Position numbers and translations under genes: made by a program. The notes under the pieces are model-generated. The model was not told where the DNA came from. It was given only the letters and a program-made list of their open reading frames with translations, and searched no databases. This document shows positions 50,412-58,040 of a stretch of 64,000 nucleotides of DNA, piece by piece (positions within the stretch are counted from its first letter, which is position 1; each line of letters starts with the position of its first letter). The stretch comes from UBA11524 sp051886675 (GTDB taxonomy: Bacteria; Bacillota; Clostridia; Christensenellales; Aristaeellaceae), in NCBI GenBank assembly GCA_051886675.1, contig JBJEYH010000203.1:1-64000 (forward strand), read 5' to 3'.

Positions 50412-51263
50412 TTACAGCTGTGCCAGGATTTCCTTGAGCGCCGTGCAGGCCGCGTGGAAGGCCGTCCGGCTGTCGGGGTAGGACTCGTGATGGGTCAGGG
50501 CCTCGCCCTGCAGCTCGCCCAGGCCCGCGAACACCGTCAGGTGGGGCTCCACCGTCAGGATCACGTCGCCCTCGCGCTCGGCGTTGAGCCTGCCCAGCAG
50601 CTCCGCCAGATGACCGTCGCCATGGCCCGCGGCCACCACCGCGCCGTCGGCCAGGAAGGCGTCCTTGACGTGCATGTAGGTGATGCGGTCATGCAGCTGC
50701 TCGAAGGCCTCCGGGGGCTTGACGCCGCACTGGATGAAGTTCGCCGGGTCGAAGGCGAAGCCCATGCGGTCGCCGAAGTGATCCAGCAGGTCGACGCACC
50801 GCTCGGTCACGTCGCCGTAGATTTCCTTCTCGTTCTCGTGCACCAGCTGAATGCCGGCCTCATCAGCCAGATCCAGCATGATGGTCAGGCGGCGGATAAC
50901 CTCCTCGCGCCAGGAAGCCGGATCGCTGCCCGCCGGCGGGAAGAAGCTGAACATGCGGATCCGCTTGCAGCCCAGATGCTTGCACAGCTCCAGGCCGTGA
51001 CGGAACAGCGCTAGATGCTCGTCAAAGGGCTCGTCCAGGGGGGCCTTGCCGTAGGGGGAGCCCAGGGCGGACAGGGCGATGCCCGCGGCATCCAGTTTGG
51101 CCTTCACCGCGTCGGCCTCCTCCAGGGTCAGCTTCGCGCAGTTCTTGCCGTCCACGCCGCGCAGCTCAATCAGCCCGATACCCTCTTCCCTGAGCGCCTG
51201 CAGCTGTTCGTCCAGAGAGGGGCTGGCCTCATCCGCAAAGGCAGAAAGAATAAAGCGAGCCAT
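50412..51263 (-). CDS. Xylose-isomerase-like TIM barrel (sugar phosphate isomerase/epimerase)
   Basis: 283 residues of the AP_endonuc_2 superfamily (PF01261). FILSAFADEASPSLDEQL (about 4-21), IELRGVDGKN (about 32-41), VHENEKEIYG (about 141-150), FAFDPANFIQCG (about 169-180) and YMHVKDAF supply the expected metal-binding Glu, Asp and His residues. Members isomerise or epimerise keto-sugars and inosose. Together with two Gfo/Idh dehydrogenases this forms a three-gene operon resembling inositol-type or rare-sugar pathways (inference). GGAGGAAACGCAT precedes the ATG. Confidence 0.88.
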   Translation of the reverse strand: MARFILSAFADEASPSLDEQLQALREEGIGLIELRGVDGKNCAKLTLEEADAVKAKLDAAGIALSALGSPYGKAPLDEPFDEHLALFRHGLELCKHLGCKRIRMFSFFPPAGSDPASWREEVIRRLTIMLDLADEAGIQLVHENEKEIYGDVTERCVDLLDHFGDRMGFAFDPANFIQCGVKPPEAFEQLHDRITYMHVKDAFLADGAVVAAGHGDGHLAELLGRLNAEREGDVILTVEPHLTVFAGLGELQGEALTHHESYPDSRTAFHAACTALKEILAQL

Positions 51264-51350
51264 ATGCGTTTCCTCCTTGCAACCTGTGTATTTGTCCGTT
51301 CGGCTCCGGCCCTCCGCCGGGGCGGAAACGCGCGGAGCCTGCTACTGTTT

Positions 51351-51379
51351 ATGATACATGAACCGGGCCGGAATTGCAA
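51351..51379 (-). promoter_or_regulatory. Promoter of the isomerase-dehydrogenase operon
   Basis: Minus strand TTGCAA (51374-51379), 17-bp spacer, TATCAT (51351-51356). Confidence 0.7.
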
Positions 51380-51425
51380 TGCGTAACTGCGACGAAACGG
51401 TACAAAATGTATAAAAAAATTGCAT

Positions 51426-51785
51426 TTATTCCCCCGTCCACAGGCATACCGCCGCGGCCGTATCCCCCTCGTGGGTGATGGAGAGCAGGAACGTGCCGGG
51501 CAGGGCGTCGGCGGCGCTGCCGTGCAGGCGGTAGCAGGGCTGACCCGCCGGGCTGTGGCAGACCTCGATCTCCGCAAGCGGCAGCGACAGCCCCCGCCCC
51601 GCGGCCTTCAGCAGCGCCTCCTTGGCCGCCCAGATCCCCGCCATGGTCTGGGCCGCGCCCGCGCCCCGGCCGCGGATGTAGGCCGCCTCCGCCTCGGTGA
51701 AGTACCGCGTCAGGAACCGGCCGTCCGAAAGCAGCGGCTCCATGCGGCTGATCCCGCACAGATCCAGCCCCAGCCCCTTACACAT
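51426..51785 (-). CDS. acpS: Holo-[acyl-carrier-protein] synthase
   Basis: 119 residues, the usual length. GLGLDLCGISRM (about 4-15) has the first metal-binding Asp, and GIWAAKEALLKAAGRG (about 50-65) has the Glu and the Lys motif of 4'-phosphopantetheinyl transferases. The C-terminal LLSITHEGDTAAAVCLW is also typical. It attaches phosphopantetheine from CoA to ACP for fatty-acid synthesis. Its ATG lies 8 nt inside the end of birA, so the two are translationally coupled. Confidence 0.93.
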   Translation of the reverse strand: MCKGLGLDLCGISRMEPLLSDGRFLTRYFTEAEAAYIRGRGAGAAQTMAGIWAAKEALLKAAGRGLSLPLAEIEVCHSPAGQPCYRLHGSAADALPGTFLLSITHEGDTAAAVCLWTGE

Positions 51786-52743
51786 ACCCCATCACCCCGC
51801 GCACCGACACGTCCCCCGACAGCACCCGGTGAAGCGTCCCGTCCTCCGTGCGCACCAGCAGCGCGCCGCCCTCGTCCAGGGCCTCCGCCGTGCCCGTCAG
51901 GTTCACCGCGCCCACCACGTTCACCCGGCTGCCCAGCGTGCAGGAGCGCGCGGCGTATTCCTCCGCGATGCCCGCCATGCCCGACTGCTCCAGCCGATCC
52001 AGCGCGTCCTCCAGCGCGGCCAGGTAATGGGTCAGGATCACCCGGCGAAGGGGCGGCTGCGTGAATTCCGCAATGGCCGCAGCCCGCTCCGCCAGCTCCG
52101 GCGGATAGGCCCCCTCCAGCACGTTCAGCCCCGTGCCCGCCACCACGTACTCGATCCTGTCCGGATCCGCGCTGACCTCCAGCAGAATCCCGCACAGCTT
52201 CCGCCCCTGATACACCAGATCGTTGGGCCACTTGATCTGCGCGGCGATGCCGCAGGTCTCCTCCACGGCCCTGGCCATGGCCATGGCCGCGCACAGGGTG
52301 ATCAGCGGCGCGCGCTCCGGCGGAAGCTCCGGCCGCAACAGCACCGACAGCCACAGCCCCTTCCCCGCCGGCGACGCCCACGCCCGCCCCAGACGCCCCT
52401 TCCCCGCCAGCTGCGTCTCGCTCACGCAAAGGCTCCCGTGGGGCGCCCCGGACAGGGCCATCTGCTTGACCTCCGTGTTGGTGGAGCCGGTCTCCTGCAG
52501 GCAGCGGTTCTCCCCCCGGCCAAGGCTCCGCGTGGTCAGGCTGCAGGTCCACAGCGCAGATTCGAGGGTGTCCCCCGCCAGCAGCCGGTAGCCCCGCTTC
52601 CCGCCGGACTCGATCTGCCAGCCCGCCTCCCGCAGCGCGCTGATCTTCTTCCACACCGCCGCCCGGCTGACCCCCAGCACCCGGCTGATGGCCTCGCCCG
52701 AGACGTACTCGCCCGGGGCGAGCATCTCCAGAATGGTTTTCAC
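51778..52743 (-). CDS. birA: Biotin-protein ligase BirA (with N-terminal HTH)
   Basis: 321 residues. The N-terminal winged helix (about 1-60, GEAISRVLGVSRAAVWKKIS) allows DNA binding. The ligase domain has GSTNTEVKQMA (about 86-96), the biotinyl-AMP loop GKGRLGRAW (about 113-121) and KWPNDLVYQGRKLCGILLE (about 169-187). A C-terminal SH3-like domain follows. It biotinylates acetyl- or pyruvate-carboxylase carriers and may repress biotin genes. One GTTACAA half-site lies in the leader, without a clear partner. GAGGAGG precedes the ATG. Confidence 0.95.
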   Translation of the reverse strand: MKTILEMLAPGEYVSGEAISRVLGVSRAAVWKKISALREAGWQIESGGKRGYRLLAGDTLESALWTCSLTTRSLGRGENRCLQETGSTNTEVKQMALSGAPHGSLCVSETQLAGKGRLGRAWASPAGKGLWLSVLLRPELPPERAPLITLCAAMAMARAVEETCGIAAQIKWPNDLVYQGRKLCGILLEVSADPDRIEYVVAGTGLNVLEGAYPPELAERAAAIAEFTQPPLRRVILTHYLAALEDALDRLEQSGMAGIAEEYAARSCTLGSRVNVVGAVNLTGTAEALDEGGALLVRTEDGTLHRVLSGDVSVRGVMGYV

Positions 52744-52817
52744 AGGGCTGTTCCTCCTCTTTATGTCAAATTTGTTACAACCTTTTCAGGCGCCGCAAAC
52801 CCGCCTCCCGCCTTGAC

Positions 52818-52846
52818 ATTGTACCGCATCGGCCCCGCCTTGGCAA
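52818..52846 (-). promoter_or_regulatory. Promoter of birA-acpS
   Basis: Minus strand TTGCCA (52841-52846), 17-bp spacer, TACAAT (52818-52823). Confidence 0.75.
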
Positions 52847-52866
52847 GGAAATCCCTGCGCGGACGC

Positions 52867-52895
52867 TTGATTTATCGTCATAGATTGGTTATACT
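52867..52895 (+). promoter_or_regulatory. Promoter of the MoxR operon
   Basis: TTGATT (52867-52872), 17-bp spacer, TATACT (52890-52895). Confidence 0.75.
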
Positions 52896-52931
52896 ATGGT
52901 GAAATCTATTTGTGATTTGGAGGCATCAGGT

Positions 52932-53879
52932 ATGCAGCAGCAGCCCCGCAGGATGATTCAGGCCCTGCAAAGCAACATCGGCAAGGCCATCGTCGGCAAG
53001 GAGGAGGCCATCGAATATGCGCTGATCGCCCTCCTGTGCAAGGGTCATGTTCTCATTGAGGACGTGCCGGGCGTGGGCAAGACCACCCTGGCCAGCGCCC
53101 TGGCCAGATCCCTGGACTGTTCCTTCCGCCGCATTCAGTTCACCCCCGACCTGATGCCCTCGGATGTGACGGGCTATACCCTCATCAACATCAAGACCGG
53201 GCAGATGGAGTTCAAGGAGGGCGCGGTGATGAGCCAGGTGGTCCTGGCCGACGAGATCAACCGTACCAGCCCCAAGACCCAGTCCTCCCTCCTGGAGGTC
53301 ATGGAGGAGCATCAGGTCACGGTGGACGGCATCACCCATCCCCTGCCCCAGCCCTTCATCGTCCTGGCCACCCAGAACCCCAGCGAGTTCGTGGGCACCT
53401 ATCCCCTGCCCGAGGCGCAGATGGACCGCTTCTTCCTGCGCATCTCCATCGGCTACCCCACGGTGGAGCAGGAGATGGACGTGCTGGAGCGCTACTCCGG
53501 CGCCGTCAAGCCCATGGAAACCATCGAGCCCGTCTGCTCGGCCCAGGACGTCATCGCCCTGCAGGAGATGGTCACCCAGGTGTACTGCTCGCCGGAGGTG
53601 CGCTCCTACGTGGCGACCATCGCCGCGGCCACCCGTCAGGATCCCGCCCTGCAGCTGGGCATCTCCACCCGCGCGGCCATCGCGCTGATCCACGGGGCCC
53701 AGGCCTGCGCCCTGCTGGACGGGCGTGACTTCATCCTCCCCGAGGACGTGCAGCACATGGCCCTGCCGGTGATGTGCCACCGCGTATCCCTCAACCCCGA
53801 GGCCCGCATGAAGGGCATCACCCCCGAGCAGGTGGTCATGAACATTCTCAAGAACGTGGCGGTGCCTGTCAAGCTATGA
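52932..53879 (+). CDS. MoxR-family AAA+ ATPase
   Basis: 315 residues. Walker A is EDVPGVGKTTLASALA (about 44-59), Walker B VVLADEINRTSPKTQSSLLE (about 98-117), and the sensor segment LATQNPSEFVGTYPLPEAQMD (split here) with DRFF follows. MoxR ATPases act as chaperones that mature partner proteins, usually the DUF58 and transglutaminase proteins encoded beside them, as here. The ATG at 52932 follows TTGGAGGCATCAGGT; an ATG 12 codons up overlaps the promoter's start region. First gene of a three-gene operon. Confidence 0.94.
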   Translation: MQQQPRRMIQALQSNIGKAIVGKEEAIEYALIALLCKGHVLIEDVPGVGKTTLASALARSLDCSFRRIQFTPDLMPSDVTGYTLINIKTGQMEFKEGAVMSQVVLADEINRTSPKTQSSLLEVMEEHQVTVDGITHPLPQPFIVLATQNPSEFVGTYPLPEAQMDRFFLRISIGYPTVEQEMDVLERYSGAVKPMETIEPVCSAQDVIALQEMVTQVYCSPEVRSYVATIAAATRQDPALQLGISTRAAIALIHGAQACALLDGRDFILPEDVQHMALPVMCHRVSLNPEARMKGITPEQVVMNILKNVAVPVKL

Positions 53880-55030
53880 AGATCCGCCTGACCCTGCCGC
53901 TGGCAGTCGCCTTCGCGCTGCTGCTGGCGGCCTTTTCCACCGGGAGTCCCATCTTTCTGTTCGGCGGCGTGCTGATTCTGCTGGCCATGCTCAGCGGGCT
54001 GATCGCCGTGGAATGGGCCTCCCGGACGATGACGGTTTCCTCCGGGCTGTCCGGCCGGGCGGTGCAGCGCGGGGAGAGCGTCACCCTGGAGGTGACGGTG
54101 CGCCACAAGGGGCTGCTGCCCATCGCACCGATTCTCCTGGAGCTCTACGCCACGCCGGATACCCCCCAGACCCAGGTGCGCCTCAAGGACGCCCCCGGCA
54201 AGACCCAGCGGCTGACCCTGCCCTTCCACGCCGCCCATGTGGGCGTCACCTGCCCCGGCGTGCGCTCCTGCACGGTGGAGGACGTGTTCGGCATGTTCGC
54301 CAGAACCGTCATTCCCAAGACCGGCACGGAGGAGCTGCTGGTGCTGCCCATGCCCTTCTCTGTGGAGGCGCTGAAATTCGCCCCCGGGGATCCCGGCTCC
54401 GAGGTGATGGCCCGGGCCACGGAGGACGTGTCCAACCCGGCGGACTTCCGCAACTACCAGCCCGGCGACGCCATGAAGAAAATCCACTGGAAGCTCTCCG
54501 CCCGCAAGGGCGACCTGATGGTCCGCCGCTACGAGGAGCCGGTGCTTTCCGACGCGCTGGTGCTCATGGACTGCTCGCCGCCGCCCTCCTGGGGGCATCC
54601 GGAGGCCGAGGCCGATATCCGCGATACGCTCCTGGAAACCGCCGCCTCCATCATGGCCAGCCAGTCCGGCTCGGATCACGCGGTGCGCCTGCCCCTGATG
54701 GGCGCGCATCCCATCGAGCTGGAGAAGAACATGGGCATGCCCCTGATCCTGGAAAACCTGGCCCGCGTGGACTTTTCCGAGACGGACAAGTTCGAGCGGG
54801 TGCTTCTGCTGGAGACCCGCCGCATGCGCCGCGTGGGCGCCACGGTGGTCATCTCGGCCCGGCTGTCCAGCCGGATTGTGGACGTGATGATCCGCATGAA
54901 GCGCATGGGCCCCACCGTACGGCTGTACCTGGTCACCTTCACCCCGGACGATCCGCTGGTGCTGGGCATGGTCAGCAAGCTGCAGCAGGCCGAGGTGGAG
55001 GTCTGCTACGTCACCCCCGCGCCGGCCTGA
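53876..55030 (+). CDS. DUF58 domain protein (MoxR partner)
   Basis: 384 residues. Two N-terminal helices (about 5-42) anchor it to the membrane. The DUF58 core motif YQPGDAMKKIHWKLSA (about 198-213) follows RATEDVSNPADFRN. A von Willebrand A-like fold is expected for the rest (DALVLMDCSPPP), where the usual MIDAS pattern is incomplete. The start ATG overlaps the MoxR stop (ATGA). It links MoxR to the transglutaminase gene 42 nt downstream. Confidence 0.9.
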   Translation: MKIRLTLPLAVAFALLLAAFSTGSPIFLFGGVLILLAMLSGLIAVEWASRTMTVSSGLSGRAVQRGESVTLEVTVRHKGLLPIAPILLELYATPDTPQTQVRLKDAPGKTQRLTLPFHAAHVGVTCPGVRSCTVEDVFGMFARTVIPKTGTEELLVLPMPFSVEALKFAPGDPGSEVMARATEDVSNPADFRNYQPGDAMKKIHWKLSARKGDLMVRRYEEPVLSDALVLMDCSPPPSWGHPEAEADIRDTLLETAASIMASQSGSDHAVRLPLMGAHPIELEKNMGMPLILENLARVDFSETDKFERVLLLETRRMRRVGATVVISARLSSRIVDVMIRMKRMGPTVRLYLVTFTPDDPLVLGMVSKLQQAEVEVCYVTPAPA

Positions 55031-55072
55031 GGCCCGCGCAAACGATCATCTGTGTGAAAGGAGGTCATCCGG

Positions 55073-57346
55073 CTGAACAGGCGCAAAGCATCCTTCATCG
55101 ACTGGAAGGGCATCCTCATTCACGGCCTGATGGCCTTTCTCTTCGGCTTCGGCCTTTCGCTGACACTCCTGGCCGTGCTGGATCTGACGTCGTACGCCTG
55201 GCTTTCGGCGGCGGTAACCCTGGGCGTCACGGCGGTGTGCGCCCTGTGCTCGGCGCGCAAATGGAGCGGCATCGCCCTTGGCGGCGCGGTGGCCGCGGGC
55301 TTCGCGGCGTGGCTGACGGTCCTGGGCGGCACGACCACGCTGCTGGATATTCTCCGGGCATCCACGCTGCACATGACGGGGCTGTATTCCGCCCTGCCCC
55401 TGGTGGGCCTGGAAACCGCGGCGCTGCTGGCCGTGCTGTGCGCGCTGGCGGCCTTTGTGCTGACCGGCCGCTCGGCGGGGGCGTATCCTGCGCTGCTGGT
55501 GCTGGCGCTGGCGATTGTGCTTCTGTGGCTGGGCGACCGGCCCCGGGCGATGATGTACCTGCTGCCCTCGGTCATCGCGGTGGTGACGCTGCTCATCCAC
55601 ACCCAGCACGAGGGCCTGCCCCTGCGGCGCGTCCTGCCCCTGACGGTGGCCCTGGCCCTGGCGGCCTACCTGATCGTCCCGGCCGGCGGCGTGGCCATCG
55701 CCCCCCTGAAGGACGCCGCCGACAAGCTCCGCCAGACCATCTTCGACTATCTGTTCTTCACCGAGCCCCGCAACGTGTTCACCCTGGCCACCGAGGGCTA
55801 CTATCCCCAGGGCCAGTCCCAGCTGGGCGGCCCCGCCTCCCCCGACGACGATCCGGTCATGCTGGTCACCACCCCCAAGCGCACCTATCTGCGCGCCACG
55901 GTCAAGGACGAATACACCGGCCGCGTGTGGGTGGACACCAAGTCCGGCCGGCGGTACCTGTGGGTATCGCCCCAGTGGCGCAGCGAGCGCAACAGCGTCT
56001 TTAACGACGGTATGCCCGAGGGCGCCCTGGGCGAGGATTCGGGCCTGATGGCGGTGCATGCGGTCACCGTGCGGATGGTGGCCGCCAGCGCCAGCAGCCT
56101 GTTCGTGCCCCAGCGGGTGCGGGATCTGCAGCCCGGCGGCGATCTGGTGCCCTACTTCAATTCCTCCAGCGAAATATTCGCCACCCGGGATCTGCAGCCC
56201 GGGGACACCTACACCGTCTACGCGCCGCTGATGATCGGCGGCGAGGCGGGGCTTGGCACGCTGGTGACCGCCTGCGCCGAGAACGATGATCCGGCCTATG
56301 CCGCCATTCTGCAGGATTACACCCGCCTGCCGGATCATCTGCAGCAGGAGCTGTACGATCTGGCGGCCAAGGTCACCGCGGACGCGACCACCCCCTACGA
56401 CAAGGCCTACGCCCTGCAGACCTACATGAGCCGCACCTACCGCTACGCCATGGACGTGGAGATTCAGCCGGGGAATGTGGACTTTGTGTCCAACTTCCTG
56501 CTGAACACCAAGGAGGGCTACTGCACCTACTTTGCCTCGGCGATGACGGTATTGTGCCGGATGGCGGGTCTGCCCGCGCGGTATGTGGAGGGCTATCTGG
56601 CGGAGCCGGACGAAAGCGGCGTCGCCCGGGTGACGGGTCTTGACGGCCACGCCTGGACGGAGGTGTATTTCGAGGGCTTCGGCTGGCTGACCTTCGACGC
56701 GACGCCCGTGCAGCGCAGCAACGGCGCCGGGCAGAGCGGGCAGGATGATTCCAGCGACGAGCAGGAGCCGGACGAATTGCCCACGCCGCCGCCCGAGGAG
56801 GAGCCGCCTTCCGCCGATGAGGAGCCCACGCCCACGCCCTCCCCCGAGCCGGAGGACGAGCCCACGCCCACGCCCAGCGATCAGCCCCTGCCCCCGCCGG
56901 ATGACGGGAAGGATCCGCCGAGCCTGACCTGGCTGTGGCTGCTGCTGTTGCTGCTGGCGGCCGCGGCAATCACGGTGCGCATTCTGATGACCCAGCCCCG
57001 CCGCATGGCGGACCGCCAGACGGACGAGCTGGGCCGCTGGAGCGTGTGGATGCAGGCGGTTGCGGACTGCCTGCGGATTCTGGGTCTGTCGCGGCATCCC
57101 AGCGAATCGCCGATGGCGCACATGCGGCGCGTCGACATTCTGCGCCGCGTGAACGTTCCGCTGACGCCCCTGGGCGAATGCGAAGCGCTGGTTTTCTACG
57201 GCCGCCTTGATCCCGAGCCTGAGGAAACGGCCATGGCCATGGAAGCCTTCCTCCGCATGAAAGCAAGTCTGAAATGGTATCAGCAAATCCAGCTGACGCT
57301 TCTTCGCGCCTTCGTCCCCCTGAAAAAGCGCGACTTCACCCACTAG
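55073..57346 (+). CDS. Membrane-anchored transglutaminase-like protein (TgpA type)
   Basis: 757 residues if started at the CTG at 55073. Six or so N-terminal helices (about 20-215), an outer domain with the transglutaminase core (Cys in KEGYCTYFASAM about 482-493, His in GLDGHAWTEVYFEG about 522-535, Asp in LTFDATP about 541-547), an acidic Pro-rich linker (PTPTPSPEPEDEPTPTPSD), one more helix (LLLLLAAAAITVRI about 622-635) and a cytoplasmic DUF4129-like tail. The SD AAAGGAGG (55057-55064) is 8 nt before the CTG, whereas the first ATG, 55130, is 66 nt from it and would begin inside the first helix. Third gene of the MoxR operon. The activity is probably proteolytic or crosslinking at the cell surface. 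Confidence 0.85.
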   Translation: MNRRKASFIDWKGILIHGLMAFLFGFGLSLTLLAVLDLTSYAWLSAAVTLGVTAVCALCSARKWSGIALGGAVAAGFAAWLTVLGGTTTLLDILRASTLHMTGLYSALPLVGLETAALLAVLCALAAFVLTGRSAGAYPALLVLALAIVLLWLGDRPRAMMYLLPSVIAVVTLLIHTQHEGLPLRRVLPLTVALALAAYLIVPAGGVAIAPLKDAADKLRQTIFDYLFFTEPRNVFTLATEGYYPQGQSQLGGPASPDDDPVMLVTTPKRTYLRATVKDEYTGRVWVDTKSGRRYLWVSPQWRSERNSVFNDGMPEGALGEDSGLMAVHAVTVRMVAASASSLFVPQRVRDLQPGGDLVPYFNSSSEIFATRDLQPGDTYTVYAPLMIGGEAGLGTLVTACAENDDPAYAAILQDYTRLPDHLQQELYDLAAKVTADATTPYDKAYALQTYMSRTYRYAMDVEIQPGNVDFVSNFLLNTKEGYCTYFASAMTVLCRMAGLPARYVEGYLAEPDESGVARVTGLDGHAWTEVYFEGFGWLTFDATPVQRSNGAGQSGQDDSSDEQEPDELPTPPPEEEPPSADEEPTPTPSPEPEDEPTPTPSDQPLPPPDDGKDPPSLTWLWLLLLLLAAAAITVRILMTQPRRMADRQTDELGRWSVWMQAVADCLRILGLSRHPSESPMAHMRRVDILRRVNVPLTPLGECEALVFYGRLDPEPEETAMAMEAFLRMKASLKWYQQIQLTLLRAFVPLKKRDFTH

Positions 57347-57537
57347 TGGGCAGTGCCCACACCCGGCTCGCGATTGAGTTGGTTCCCTTCGGTCTTGCTG
57401 CGCGCGCGTGCTGCTGTCCTGCGGCTCGCGCGGAGGCCCGGCTCACGGTGGGCAGTGCCCACACCCGGCTCGCGATTGAGTTGGGTCCCTTCGGTCTTGC
57501 TGCGCGCGCGTGCTGCTGTCCTGCGGCTCGCGCGGAG

Positions 57538-57666
57538 GCCCGGCTCACGGAGGGTGAGCCGGGCTTGCGGGGGTCACGGCGCGCAAAAGGCGCGCCGCGA
57601 CGCGGTCGTGCGAGGCTCCCCCCATCCGTCACGGTTTTCACCGTGACACCTTCCCCTCCGGGGAAG
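57538..57666. repeat. Structured repeat element, copy 2
   Basis: Stems GCCCGGCTCAC/GTGAGCCGGGC (57538-57564), GTCACGGCGCGC/GCGCGCCGCGAC (57573-57601, one mismatch), GTCACGG/CCGTGAC (57628-57647) and CTTCCCC/GGGGAAG (57650-57666). Confidence 0.85.
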
Positions 57667-57775
57667 AGGGCCCACGCCCGGTACGGTGGGCAGTGCCCAC
57701 ACCCGGCTCGCGATTGAGTTGGTTCCCTTCGGTCATGCTGTGCGCGCGTGCTGCTGTCCTGCGGCTCGCGCGGAG

Positions 57776-57904
57776 GCCCGGCTCACGGAGGGTGAGCCGG
57801 GCTTGCGGGGGTCACGGCGCGCAAAAGGCGCGCCGCGACGCGGTCGTGCGAGGCTCCCCCCATCCGTCACGGTTTTCACCGTGACACCTTCCCCTCCGGG
57901 GAAG
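57776..57904. repeat. Structured repeat element, copy 3
   Basis: Same stems and spacing as copy 2, 238 bp downstream. Confidence 0.85.
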
Positions 57905-57924
57905 AGGGCCCGTGCCCGGTACAG

Positions 57925-57962
57925 CGAAAAGCATCCTCCCGTCTCCGGGAGGATGCTTTTCG
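57925..57962. terminator. Bidirectional terminator, 17-bp stem
   Basis: CGAAAAGCATCCTCCCG (57925-57941) pairs perfectly with CGGGAGGATGCTTTTCG (57946-57962); A and T tracts at the two ends serve both strands. Confidence 0.88.
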
Positions 57963-58040
57963 TTTGCACTGTCAGGGGATCCGCCGGGAGAGCCCTGCGC
58001 AGGGCTTCCCGGGTGTGCGGCATTTTCGCCGTCCGCGCCA

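Larger units (their letters stand above)
57346..57924. repeat. Composite repeat block (two duplicated 238-bp units plus a partial one)
   Basis: The palindrome GTGGGCAGTGCCCAC occurs at 57346, 57448 and 57686. The unit 57448-57685 is repeated nearly identically at 57686-57924 (238 bp each). The first copy, 57346-57447, has only the left part. The right half of each full unit is the structured repeat element. The left half contains CCCGGCTCGCGATTGAGTTG and a GCGCGCGTGCTGCTGTCCTGC block. Near identity points to recent duplication. Confidence 0.9.

Noticed and set aside
52740..52800. A BirA box in the birA leader
   Set aside because: Only one TTGTAAC half-site is visible; no second half at the expected spacing.
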